Shown: in pieces, positions 35,437 to 44,197 of the stretch
Layout of the letters: the number at the start of each line of letters is the position of its first letter
Numbering within the stretch: the stretch's first letter is position 1
NCBI GenBank assembly: GCA_903884425.1
Contig: CAISEP010000014.1
Span: forward strand, 186,001 to 250,000
Source of the DNA: an uncultured Caulobacterales bacterium
Lineage (GTDB): Bacteria; Pseudomonadota; Alphaproteobacteria; Caulobacterales; Caulobacteraceae
Reading direction: 5' to 3'
DNA length: 64,000 nt
Translations under genes and position numbers: made by a program
Notes under the pieces: model-generated
What the model was told of the DNA's origin: nothing
The model's input: only the letters and a program-made list of their open reading frames with translations
Databases searched by the model: none

Positions 35437-36156
35437 CTACAATGTCTCCAGCTGCCGTCCGCCCCGGGCAAAGCGCAGGGACAGGGGTCGGCGCGTCGGG
35501 TCGGCCAGACGCAGGCCCAGTTCCCGCAGGACGAACCGGGTCACGCTGGGCAGGTCCAGGGCCTGAGCCTCCTCCAGATCGACCCAGGCGATCTCGTCCA
35601 GCTCTCCGCTGCCGCCGGTCGGGGTGAGGGATTCCAGCCGGTCGGCCTCCGCCGTGAAGAAGCGGGCATCGAATCGCTTCGGTCGCATGGGCGGCGTGAT
35701 GGCCCGGGCGATCAGCTCCAGCGCCTCCAGATCGGGCAGCAGGCCGTCCGCGGCAAACGGGGCCCAGTCCCCGGCCACGGGAGTGGTCGATGCCGGACGG
35801 GCGAGGCGGAGCCCCACCTCCTCGAAGGTCTCGCGCACCGCGGCCACGGCCAGGGCCCGGGCCAGGGACGCGGGGCGGGAGGGCAGGATCGTCCGGGCCA
35901 GCGCGGACTGCACATCGGGGCGCAGCTCAGTCGCGGCCGGCGCGCGGTAGTCGCCCGCGTCCACCCGCCCGCCGGGGAACACCCACTTGTCCGGCATGAA
36001 GCTGTGCGACCTGTGCCGCCGTCCCATCAGCACCCTGGGGGCTGCGGCATCCCGGCGAAGCAGGATCAGGGTGGCGGCGTCCCGGGGCCGGGCGGCGCGG
36101 GTGCCCGGCGGCCGCTGCGGACCGGCATCGGGGGCGTCATATTCTGGTCTGGTCAT
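35437..36156 (-). CDS. Nudix hydrolase
   Basis: The 239-residue protein has a Nudix box interrupted by an insertion: GGRVDAGD and, about 40 residues later, AAVRETFEEVGLRLARP, where REtxEExG binds the metal. This split form is typical of the NUDT19-like/CoA-type alphaproteobacterial Nudix proteins. It probably cleaves a nucleoside diphosphate derivative or CoA derivative; the substrate is not determined. Thr/Leu/Arg-rich N-terminus, no signal peptide. Confidence 0.88.
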   Translation of the reverse strand: MTRPEYDAPDAGPQRPPGTRAARPRDAATLILLRRDAAAPRVLMGRRHRSHSFMPDKWVFPGGRVDAGDYRAPAATELRPDVQSALARTILPSRPASLARALAVAAVRETFEEVGLRLARPASTTPVAGDWAPFAADGLLPDLEALELIARAITPPMRPKRFDARFFTAEADRLESLTPTGGSGELDEIAWVDLEEAQALDLPSVTRFVLRELGLRLADPTRRPLSLRFARGGRQLETL

Positions 36157-36214
36157 GTGTCTCTCTTCCCTGACCCGATTGGAGCAGGGAATGGGATCGC
36201 CGTCGACTGCCGGA

Positions 36215-38539
36215 TCAGCGGCGCTCGCCCCGCCGGACGCCCTTGGGCGGATTTCGCGGCGCGCCGCCCCGGGGCGGAACGCGGGAGGCCGCCTGCCGAC
36301 GCGCGCCCAGACGGGGGGCCGGCGACCCCGGCGGCGGGGCCTCCGGCTCGCTCAGCATGCCGAACAAAAGGCCGCCGGTGAGAGGCGTGGCTTCCCTGAG
36401 CTCGACCTCGACCATGCGGCCCAGGCGCCACTGGCGGCCGGACCGCTCGCCGATCAGGGCGTGGGCGTGGTCGTCATGCACGAAGTACTCGCCACCGAGG
36501 CTGGACACCGGCACCAGCCCGTCGGCCCCGGTCTCCGCCAGCCGGACGAACAGGCCGAAGCGGGTCACGCCGGTGATTCGCCCGACGAACGTCGCCCCGA
36601 TCCGGTCCGACAGGAAGGCGGCCACATAACGGTCCGTGGCGTCCCGCTCGGCCGCCATGGCCCGGCGCTCGGCGGCGGTGATGTGCTCGGCGGTTTCCTT
36701 CAGCCTCGCGATCTCGGCATCGCTCAGCCCGTCCGGACCCAGCCGATGGGCGCGGATCAGGGCGCGATGGACGATCAGGTCGGCATAGCGCCGGATGGGC
36801 GAGGTGAAATGGGCGTATTTCTGCAGGTTCAGGCCGAAATGCCCCAGATTGTCCGGGGAATAGTGGGCCTGCATCTGGGTGCGCAGGACCACTTCGTTGA
36901 TGATCTCCCCGTGCGGTCCGCCCCGGTGCTCGTCCAGCAGGCGGTTGAAGCGTTCGGTCTTCACCACCTCGCCCTTGGTCCAGGGGATGGCGAGGGTGGC
37001 CAGGAAGTCGGCCAGGCTGAACAGCTTCTCCTGGCTCGGCTCCTCGTGCACCCGGTAGACCAGCGGCGTGCGCTTCTGCTCCAGGGTCTCGGCGGCGCAG
37101 ACATTGGCCTGGATCATCATCTCCTCGATCAGCCGGTGGGCGTCGAGGCGGGCGCGGGGGGTGATGGCGGCGATCTGGCCGGTGGGGGCAAAGGCGATCC
37201 GCCGCTCCGCGCTCTCGATGTCGAGGGGCGAGCGCCGGTCCCGTCCCTTGCCCATGCAGGCATAGGCGGCCCACAGGGGGCGCAGGATGGGCACCAGCAG
37301 CGGGCCGGTGCGTTCATCCGGTTCGCCGTCGATGGCCGCCTGGGCCTGCTCGTAGGACAGTTTGGCCGCAGACCGCATCAGGCCGCGGGTGAAGCGGTGG
37401 GATATCTTGTGCCCGTCGGCATTGAACACCATCCGCACGGCCATGCAGGCCCGGTCCTCGCCCTCGATCAGGGAGCACAGGCCCGCGGACAGCCGCTCCG
37501 GCAGCATGGGTTCCACCCGGTCGGGGAAATAGACGGAATTGGCCTTGTTCCAGGCCTGCCGGTCGAGTGCCGAGCCCGCCCGGACATAGGCGGCGACGTC
37601 GGCAATGGCGACCCAGACAACAAAGCCGCCGGCATTCTTCGGGTCGGGATCGGGATGGGCATAGACCGCGTCGTCATGGTCCCGGGCATCGGCGGGATCG
37701 ATGGTGACGAGGCCCAGGTCCCGCAGGTCCTCGCGACCCTCCAGCGTCGGGGGCAGGGCGGCATTGGCCTCGGCCTCCGCCTCCGCCGGAAAGCCCATGG
37801 GGATGCCGTGGGTATGGATGGCGATGAGGGAGAAGGCGCGGGGGTCATCCTCCCGGCCGATGGTCTCCACCAGCTTGCCGCGCTTTGGGCCGTAGCGGTT
37901 CGGTCCGGGGGCGGCGACGGTGGCCAGCACCAGGTCGCCGTCGCGGACCTCCATGGCATCGCCGGCCATGAGCACGAGGCCTTCCTTGACCCGGCGGTCG
38001 ACGGGCTCGACCCGGGCCTCGCCTCGGCTCTTGCGCACCACGCCCAGGATGCGATGGGCGCTCTGGCCCAGCTTCTTGATGATCCGGGCTTCCAGATCGC
38101 CCGATTCCCGCCGCTCGAAGCGGACCAGCAGCCGGTCGCCCAGGCCCGGGGCCCCGGCGGAGGCTTCCGTGCGGTCCGGGGCGAGCCGGATGGGGGGGAT
38201 GTCGTCGGCCCCTTTCACCAGGGTGACGAACAGGTCCCCGTCGGTGTCCTTGCTGGTCACCTCGACGACGCCCACGGGGGGCACTTCGCCCGCCGTGGCC
38301 ACGCCCTTGCGGCCCCGGCGGCCCAGGGCCCCGGACTGTTCCATGCTCTTCAGCATCAGGCGCAGGGCCCGCCGCTCCCCGCCCTTGAGGCCGAAATGCT
38401 TGGCGATGGCCCCCACATCGGTCTCGCCGGCGGCCTGGATATAGGCGGCGAGCGCGGCGTGATCGGGCAGGCCGACCGACCGCTTCGCGCCGTCGCCCGG
38501 CGCGGAGGCATCGGGTCTCGGCTTGCGGGGCCGCTTCAT
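36215..38539 (-). CDS. rnr: Ribonuclease R
   Basis: The 774-residue 3'-5' exoribonuclease has an N-terminal winged-helix segment, cold-shock domains, and the RNB catalytic domain with TIDPADARDHDDAVYAH (metal-binding Asp cluster). The LMIQANVCAAETL and HFTSPIRRYADLIVHR segments follow, then an S1 domain (ATFVGRITGVTRFGLFVRLA), and a basic C-terminal tail (RLGARRQAASRVPPRGG). RNase R degrades structured RNA and in other bacteria works with tmRNA on non-stop mRNAs. The start overlaps the topA stop by ATGA, so it is translated after topA. Confidence 0.95.
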   Translation of the reverse strand: MKRPRKPRPDASAPGDGAKRSVGLPDHAALAAYIQAAGETDVGAIAKHFGLKGGERRALRLMLKSMEQSGALGRRGRKGVATAGEVPPVGVVEVTSKDTDGDLFVTLVKGADDIPPIRLAPDRTEASAGAPGLGDRLLVRFERRESGDLEARIIKKLGQSAHRILGVVRKSRGEARVEPVDRRVKEGLVLMAGDAMEVRDGDLVLATVAAPGPNRYGPKRGKLVETIGREDDPRAFSLIAIHTHGIPMGFPAEAEAEANAALPPTLEGREDLRDLGLVTIDPADARDHDDAVYAHPDPDPKNAGGFVVWVAIADVAAYVRAGSALDRQAWNKANSVYFPDRVEPMLPERLSAGLCSLIEGEDRACMAVRMVFNADGHKISHRFTRGLMRSAAKLSYEQAQAAIDGEPDERTGPLLVPILRPLWAAYACMGKGRDRRSPLDIESAERRIAFAPTGQIAAITPRARLDAHRLIEEMMIQANVCAAETLEQKRTPLVYRVHEEPSQEKLFSLADFLATLAIPWTKGEVVKTERFNRLLDEHRGGPHGEIINEVVLRTQMQAHYSPDNLGHFGLNLQKYAHFTSPIRRYADLIVHRALIRAHRLGPDGLSDAEIARLKETAEHITAAERRAMAAERDATDRYVAAFLSDRIGATFVGRITGVTRFGLFVRLAETGADGLVPVSSLGGEYFVHDDHAHALIGERSGRQWRLGRMVEVELREATPLTGGLLFGMLSEPEAPPPGSPAPRLGARRQAASRVPPRGGAPRNPPKGVRRGERR

Positions 38540-41175
38540 GCGCCCTTTGCCGTCTTGGCTGCAGGCTTTTTCGCAGCGGGCTTCTTGGCCGCAGCCTTCT
38601 TGGCCGGAGCCTTCTTGGCAGCAGCCGTTTTTGCCGGAGCCGCCTTGGCCGGCCTGGCCGCCGCCTTCTTCGCCGGCTTCTTGCCGCCGCCCTTGGCCGC
38701 CCGCTCCGCCAGCAGGCTCACCGCCTCGTCCAGGGTGATGTCCGCGGGCTCCTTGCCCTTGGGCACGTTGGCATTGATGCCGTCGCAGGCGATGTAGGGA
38801 CCGAAGCGCCCGGACAGGACCTTGATCACCGTCCCTGTGGTCGGATGCGGACCCAGCTCCTTCAGGGCCGTGGCCTGGCCCCGCTGCGGCCGTCCGCCCC
38901 CGGCGCGCTTTTCCGCCAGCAGGGTGACGGCGCGGTTCAGGCCCACCTCGAAGATGTCCTCGAACCCGTCGAGGCTGGCATAGGTGCCGTTGTGCAGCAC
39001 GTAGGGTCCGTAGCGTCCGAGGCCGGCCGTGATCGGCGCGCCGTCATCCGGATGGGCACCCACCTCCCGCGGCAGGGACAACAGGCGCAGCGCCCCGTCC
39101 AGGTCCACCGTCGCGGGGGTCCAGCCCTTGGGCAGGCTGGAGCGCTTGGGCTTGTCCTCCGTCGCCACCTCCACATAGGGGCCGAAGCGGCCGATCTTCA
39201 GCCAGACGGGCTTGCCGCTGGCCGGGTCGACACCCAGCTCCCGGTCGCCGTTGTCCGCGCCGCCGTCCGGCGCCGCCCCGTCCTGCAGCTGGCGGGTGAA
39301 GCTGCAGTTCTCCCGGTTGGAGCAGCCGACAAAGGCCCCGAACTTGCCCAGCTTGATGCTCAGCTCGCCCACGCCGCAGCGGGGGCAGATGCGCGGGTTC
39401 TTTCCGTCGCCCTTGTCGGGGAACACCCAGGGACCGAGGTCCTCGTTGAGGATGTCGATGACGTCCCCGACGCGCTTGTCGCCGACCTCGGCGATCTGCT
39501 TGTCGAAGCCCTCCCAGAACTCCCGCATCAGGACCTTCCAGTTCAGCTCCCCGGCCGAGACCAGGTCGAGCTTGCCCTCCAGATCGGCGGTGAAGTCGTA
39601 CTCGATGTAGCGCTTGAAGAAGTGCGACAGGAAGGCGGTCAGCAGCCGTCCCTTGTCGTCGGGAACGAAGCGGTTCTTGTCCATGTTCACATAGCCGCGG
39701 TCCCGCAGCACGGTGATGATGGAGGCATAGGTGGAGGGGCGGCCGATGCCCAGCTCCTCCATCTTCTTGACAAGGCTCGCTTCGCTGTAGCGGGGGGGCG
39801 GTTCAGTGTGGTGCTGGTCGGCCCGGGCCTCGGCTACGGTGGCGCTCGCCCCCTGGCTGACGGCGGGCAGGCGGCCGCCGTCCTCGTCGCCGGACGCGTC
39901 GTCGAAGCTCTCCTCATAGACCCGCAGATAGCCGTCGAACTTCACTACCTGGCCCGAGGCGCGAAGGCCCGTGCGGTCGTCGGCGGTGGTCAGGTCGATG
40001 GTGGTCCGCTCCACCCGGGCGGCTTCCATCTGGCTGGCGGCCATCCGCTTCCAGATCAGCTCGTAGAGGCGGGCAAGGTCGCCCTCCAGGCGCAGGGTCT
40101 CCGGTCGGCGGGCGAGGCTCGTGGGCCGGATCGCCTCGTGGGCCTCCTGGGCGTTCTTCGCCTTGTTCGCATAGTAGCGAGGCTTTTCCGGCACATAGGC
40201 CGCGCCGAACTGGGACGCGATGACGCCGCGGGCCTCCTCGATGGCCTCAGGGGCTGTCTGCACCCCGTCGGTCCGCATGTAGGTGATCAGGCCGCCATTG
40301 TCGTCGATGCCCTCGTACAGCTTCTGGGCCGCCTGCATGGTCCGCTGGGCGGCGAAGCCCAGCTTGCGCGCGGCCTCCTGCTGCAGGGTGGAGGTGGTGA
40401 AGGGCGGGGGCGGGGTGCGCTTGCCGGGCTTGGTCTCCACCGCGGTGATGGTGAAGCGCCCGGCCTCCACGGCCTGCCGCGCGGCCATGGCGGCCGCCTC
40501 GTTGGGCAGGTCGAACTTGCCGAGCTTCTTGCCCTCGTGCTTCACCAGCCGGGCCAGGAACGGGTCGGAACCGGCGGACACGTCGGCTTCCACTGTCCAG
40601 TATTCCTGGGCGACGAAGGCCTCGATCTCCTGCTCGCGCTCGACGATCAGGCGCAGAGCCACCGACTGCACCCGCCCGGCGGACCGGGCCCCGGGCAGCT
40701 TGCGCCACAGGACCGGCGACAGGGTGAAGCCCACCAGATAGTCCAGGGCGCGGCGGGCCAGATAGGCGTCCACCAGTTCCTGGTCGATTTCCCGGGGATG
40801 CTTCATGGCCTCGGTGACGGCGGACTTGGTGATGGCGTTGAACACCACCCGCTGCACCTCCGCGCCCTTGACCGCCTTCTTGCGCCGCAACTCGTCCAGG
40901 ATATGCCAGGAGATGGCCTCGCCCTCCCGGTCCGGGTCGGTGGCCAGGATCAGGCGGGACGCGCCCTTCATGGCGTCGGCAATGTCCGCCAGCCGCTTCT
41001 TCGCCTTGGGATCGGTGTCCCAGAGCATGGCGAAGTCCTCGTCCGGCTTGACCGATCCGTCCTTGGAGGGCAGGTCGCGGACGTGTCCGTAGGACGCCAG
41101 CACCGTGTAGTCGGAGCCGAGGTACTTGTTGATGGTCTTTGCCTTTGCGGGGCTTTCGACGACGACGACGTTCAT
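38536..41175 (-). CDS. topA: DNA topoisomerase I
   Basis: The 879-residue type IA topoisomerase begins with a Toprim domain (VVVESPAKAKTINKYLGSDY and ATDPDREGEAISWH). The active-site Tyr is in GLITYMRTDGVQ. A C4 zinc finger (CPRCGVGELSIKLGKFGAFVGC, Cys residues at the ends plus NC) follows, then several TopA C-terminal repeats (GRFGPYV, GRYGPYVLHNG, GRFGPYIACDG). The protein ends in a histone H1-like Lys/Ala tail (repeated AAAKK/AKKPAAK). It removes negative supercoils. It is the first gene of a coupled pair with rnr. Confidence 0.96.
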   Translation of the reverse strand: MNVVVVESPAKAKTINKYLGSDYTVLASYGHVRDLPSKDGSVKPDEDFAMLWDTDPKAKKRLADIADAMKGASRLILATDPDREGEAISWHILDELRRKKAVKGAEVQRVVFNAITKSAVTEAMKHPREIDQELVDAYLARRALDYLVGFTLSPVLWRKLPGARSAGRVQSVALRLIVEREQEIEAFVAQEYWTVEADVSAGSDPFLARLVKHEGKKLGKFDLPNEAAAMAARQAVEAGRFTITAVETKPGKRTPPPPFTTSTLQQEAARKLGFAAQRTMQAAQKLYEGIDDNGGLITYMRTDGVQTAPEAIEEARGVIASQFGAAYVPEKPRYYANKAKNAQEAHEAIRPTSLARRPETLRLEGDLARLYELIWKRMAASQMEAARVERTTIDLTTADDRTGLRASGQVVKFDGYLRVYEESFDDASGDEDGGRLPAVSQGASATVAEARADQHHTEPPPRYSEASLVKKMEELGIGRPSTYASIITVLRDRGYVNMDKNRFVPDDKGRLLTAFLSHFFKRYIEYDFTADLEGKLDLVSAGELNWKVLMREFWEGFDKQIAEVGDKRVGDVIDILNEDLGPWVFPDKGDGKNPRICPRCGVGELSIKLGKFGAFVGCSNRENCSFTRQLQDGAAPDGGADNGDRELGVDPASGKPVWLKIGRFGPYVEVATEDKPKRSSLPKGWTPATVDLDGALRLLSLPREVGAHPDDGAPITAGLGRYGPYVLHNGTYASLDGFEDIFEVGLNRAVTLLAEKRAGGGRPQRGQATALKELGPHPTTGTVIKVLSGRFGPYIACDGINANVPKGKEPADITLDEAVSLLAERAAKGGGKKPAKKAAARPAKAAPAKTAAAKKAPAKKAAAKKPAAKKPAAKTAKGA

Positions 41176-41366
41176 TCGACCTATCGGGTTGAGGGCTGGC
41201 TGGCGCTGCAGCAGGGGGAGGCGGCAGAGGCGGGAAAGTGGGTGCGCGGGGGGGGCTGTGTCAACAGAGCCGTTGCATAGGCGCTGCCGCCGGGTGCCGC
41301 AACCGCGCTAATTGCGCGCTCTAATTGTATTGTGTTAAACTGCCCGCACAGGTGGCGAGGCCCGAC

Positions 41367-41549
41367 ATGTCCGACTCAAGCGATCCTTCGCTGTATTGCG
41401 ATACCGCACCCGAGGATATCATCACCTATGTCTACGAGATGCTCCGCGCCCTGGCCAATCTGGCCGACCGGGAGGGGGAGGTGGACCTGGCCCTGCAGAT
41501 CCGCCTGGTGAGCGAGCATCAGGGGGCGCGCAGCCGGTTGGCCAACTAG
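41367..41549 (+). CDS. Small hypothetical protein (60 residues)
   Basis: This short frame begins MSDSSDPSLYCDTAPEDIIT and continues as an amphipathic helix-rich segment (YVYEMLRALANLADREGEVD). A GAGG lies about seven bases before the ATG, and the preceding 60 bp are AT-richer than average, consistent with a promoter. It is cytoplasmic and acidic in its first half. It is convergent with dprA. I recognise no family, but the coding character and promoter-like region make it likely real. Confidence 0.6.
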   Translation: MSDSSDPSLYCDTAPEDIITYVYEMLRALANLADREGEVDLALQIRLVSEHQGARSRLAN

Positions 41550-41559
41550 GCGCGGTGCG

Positions 41560-42681
41560 TCAGGTCGGGTCGCCTTCGGCCCGGGTGGCGAGGCTGCCCG
41601 GATGCAGCTCCGCCCGTCCGGCGAGGACCAGCTCCACCAGGGCGGCCAGGACCACCCCCGCCGGCGCGCCCGTGGTCCGGACCAGTTCGTCGATGGGCAC
41701 GGGGACCGGAGACAGGTGGTGCAGAAGGGCAGCGTGCAGCTGTTCGGTGGCCCGCGCCAGGGCCGCCTCGTCCAGGTCGGGGCCGGTCCAGGTGGAACGG
41801 TCCGGCTCGTCCAGGGGGCGGTCGGTGGCCAGTTCCCGCAGCACGTCCGCCGCGCCCTCACACACCATCGCCCCCTGGCGGATCAGGTCGTTCACCCCCC
41901 GGGAGCGGGGATCGAGGGGCGAGCCCGGAACCGCCCAGACGTCCCGGCCCTGTTCCGCCGCAAACCTTGCGGTGATCAGGGACCCGGACCGCAGCTCGGC
42001 CTCCACCACCACCGTGCCGCGGCTGAGGCCGGAGATGATCCGGTTGCGCCGGGGGAAGTCCCGGGCCTGGGCCCGTCGACCGGGGGGATTTTCCGACAGG
42101 ATCACGCCCCGGGACCGGATCTTCTCGTAGAGCCCCTGATGTTCCGGCGGATAGATGTCGTCGATGCCGCCGGCCAGCACGGCTGCGGTCCCGGTGGCCA
42201 GGGCCCCCTCGTGGGCGGCCGCATCGATCCCTCGGGCCATGCCGGAGACGATCAGCACCCCCTCCGCACCCAGTTCCGAGGCCAGGATGCGGGCGAACCG
42301 CTGCCCGGCGGCGGAGGCGATCCGCGCGCCGACCACGGCAATGGCGGTGCGGGACAGAAGCTCGCCATTCCCGGCCAGCCACAGCACCGGCGGGGCCGGC
42401 TCCGCCGCGGCCAGCAGGGGCGGATAGTCGCCGTCGCCGAACACCATCAGCCGGGCCCCGGCGCGCTGACCGGCCTCGATCTCCCGCTCAGCCTCGCCCC
42501 GGGACACCGGTCGCAGGGCGTGCAGGCGTCCGCCCCGGCGGGACAGCTCCGGCAGGGCGTCGAGGGCCCGCCCGGCGGATCCGAACCTGCGGATCAGGGC
42601 ATGGAAGGTGACGGCACCGACCTGGTCGGTCCGGGCCAGTCTGAGGCGATTGACGCGTTCGTCTGCGTCAAAGCGGCTCAA
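41560..42681 (-). CDS. dprA: DNA-processing protein DprA
   Basis: The protein (373 residues from the TTG at 42681) has the DprA/Smf Rossmann fold: RTAIAVVGARIASAAGQRFA, SGMARGIDAAAHEGAL, LAGGIDDIYPPEH and the RecA-loading/ssDNA loop region FPRRNRIISGLSRG. A C-terminal winged-helix DML1-like domain follows. DprA protects incoming single-stranded DNA and loads RecA during transformation. The TTG start overlaps the plsY stop (TTGA); no ATG is available near the conserved N-terminus, so the start is uncertain. Confidence 0.9.
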   Translation of the reverse strand: MSRFDADERVNRLRLARTDQVGAVTFHALIRRFGSAGRALDALPELSRRGGRLHALRPVSRGEAEREIEAGQRAGARLMVFGDGDYPPLLAAAEPAPPVLWLAGNGELLSRTAIAVVGARIASAAGQRFARILASELGAEGVLIVSGMARGIDAAAHEGALATGTAAVLAGGIDDIYPPEHQGLYEKIRSRGVILSENPPGRRAQARDFPRRNRIISGLSRGTVVVEAELRSGSLITARFAAEQGRDVWAVPGSPLDPRSRGVNDLIRQGAMVCEGAADVLRELATDRPLDEPDRSTWTGPDLDEAALARATEQLHAALLHHLSPVPVPIDELVRTTGAPAGVVLAALVELVLAGRAELHPGSLATRAEGDPT

Positions 42682-43349
42682 GGCGGGCTGGCCGGATCCG
42701 CACCGGGTCCCGCACCGGGCCCCGGCGCGGGGGCGGGGGCGGCGTTGGCGCCGATCCTCGGCTCCTGACCGGCGAGCAGGCGGCGGATGTTGGCGTCGTG
42801 CCGGAGGAAGATCAGCAAGCCCATGAACAGGGCCGCCACCAGGAAGGCCATGGGCTGGCCCAGCGCCAGCATCACCAGCGGCGTCAGCGCCACCGCCACC
42901 AGGGCCGCCAAGGACGACATGCGGAAGATGGCCGCGGTCAGGATCCACAGGGCCCCGGAGATGATGCCGATCTCCCAGTTGATGGTGAGCATCACCCCGA
43001 AGAAGGTTGCGACGCCCTTGCCCCCCTTGAAGCCCAGCCAGACGGGGAACAGGTGCCCGGTAAAGGCCGCGGCCCCGGCCACGGCACCGGCGTCCTCCCC
43101 ATAGATCGCGCGAAGGATCACCACGGCCAGCATCGCCTTGCCGGCATCGGCCAGCAGGGTGATCAGGGCCAGGTCCCGGCGACCGGTGCGCAGGACGTTG
43201 GTGGCCCCGATGTTGCCCGATCCGATGTTGCGGACATCGCCGACGCCCGCGGCGCGGGTGACGATCACGCCGAAGGGAATCGAGCCCAGCAGATAGCCCA
43301 CGACGACGGCGGCCAGCAGGGCCACGGGCGACATTCCAAGCAGGATCAT
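42678..43349 (-). CDS. plsY: Acyl-phosphate:glycerol-3-phosphate acyltransferase PlsY
   Basis: The 223-residue integral membrane enzyme makes lysophosphatidate in phospholipid synthesis. Its three conserved motifs are visible: GYLLGSIPFGVIV, the phosphate-binding SGNIGATNVLRTGRR, and FKGGKGVATFFG, with a later GLLIFLRHDANIRRLL. Five or six membrane helices are apparent. The C-terminus carries an Ala/Pro/Gly-rich tail unlike the family core. It is followed by and coupled to dprA. Confidence 0.95.
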   Translation of the reverse strand: MILLGMSPVALLAAVVVGYLLGSIPFGVIVTRAAGVGDVRNIGSGNIGATNVLRTGRRDLALITLLADAGKAMLAVVILRAIYGEDAGAVAGAAAFTGHLFPVWLGFKGGKGVATFFGVMLTINWEIGIISGALWILTAAIFRMSSLAALVAVALTPLVMLALGQPMAFLVAALFMGLLIFLRHDANIRRLLAGQEPRIGANAAPAPAPGPGAGPGADPASPP

Positions 43350-43472
43350 TCAGTCAGCTCCCCGGGGGTGGCCGGACGGCGCGCCGGCTCTTTGAGCGCA
43401 CTGTCGTCAATCCCCGGCGGGGGCGCAAGGCGACGAATCGCGCAGGGTCCCGTCACGGATTCCGGGTCGGGA

Positions 43473-44153
43473 TCAGTGCCGGGCCTTGAGGGCCGCGTCG
43501 ATCTGGGCGCTCAGCTTCTCCGCCGTCCATTCGCCCAGGCCCGGATCGGCCTTCTGGCCGTTGATGAGGACGGTGGGGGTCGAGTCGATCTTGTCCACGT
43601 CCATGGCGTGTTCGATCCGGGCCTGCAGGGCGGTGACGGCGGCTCTGTCCGCCAGACAGGCCTGGAAGCGGGTGGCGTCGATCCCGTTGTTGCGGGCGAT
43701 CCGCATCAGCACCACCACGGGCTCGGTCCCCGGCTGGCCGGAGAACATCTCGCCCTGCGCCTTGAAGATCTCCTCCACCGACTTGAAGTAGGCGAGCTTG
43801 CCCGCGCACCTCGCGACGATGAAGGCCGAGGCCGCCACGTCCGCAGGGGGCGTCAGATATTCGCGGAACTCGAAGCGGATCTTGCCCGTGTCGATGTATT
43901 TCGCCTTCAGGGTCGGAAAGACCTGGGCATCGAAGCGGGCACAGTGCGGACAGACGGCCGAGGCATATTCCTGCACCACGATCCGCGCCTTGGGCGAGCC
44001 CATCACATAGGCGCCGTCATAGAAGGCCCCGGCCAGACCGCCGGCGGGTGGCGGCGCGTCGGTGGCCGCGGCCGGTGCGGCATTGACCGGCCCGGCGGCG
44101 ATGAGGGCCAGGCTGCCGAGGGCGGCGGCGATCCGGATACCGTGCAGGGACAT
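43473..44153 (-). CDS. Periplasmic DsbA-like thiol:disulfide oxidoreductase
   Basis: The 226-residue protein has a signal peptide (SLALIAAGPVNAAPAA) and a thioredoxin fold with the redox motif CPHC (ASAVCPHCARFDAQVFP), an inserted helical domain and a cis-Pro loop (IDSTPTVLINGQ). It is in the DSBA-like thioredoxin_4 group with proteins such as BdbD, so it probably forms or shuffles disulfides in secreted proteins. No DsbB partner is adjacent. Confidence 0.9.
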   Translation of the reverse strand: MSLHGIRIAAALGSLALIAAGPVNAAPAAATDAPPPAGGLAGAFYDGAYVMGSPKARIVVQEYASAVCPHCARFDAQVFPTLKAKYIDTGKIRFEFREYLTPPADVAASAFIVARCAGKLAYFKSVEEIFKAQGEMFSGQPGTEPVVVLMRIARNNGIDATRFQACLADRAAVTALQARIEHAMDVDKIDSTPTVLINGQKADPGLGEWTAEKLSAQIDAALKARH

Positions 44154-44197
44154 GGGACCCTCCTTGTTGGTCGGGCGATGGCGGCGGGACGGACCGG

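Noticed and set aside
38845-41280. 811-codon open frame on the plus strand opposite topA
   Set aside because: Antisense shadow of topA with no recognisable domain.
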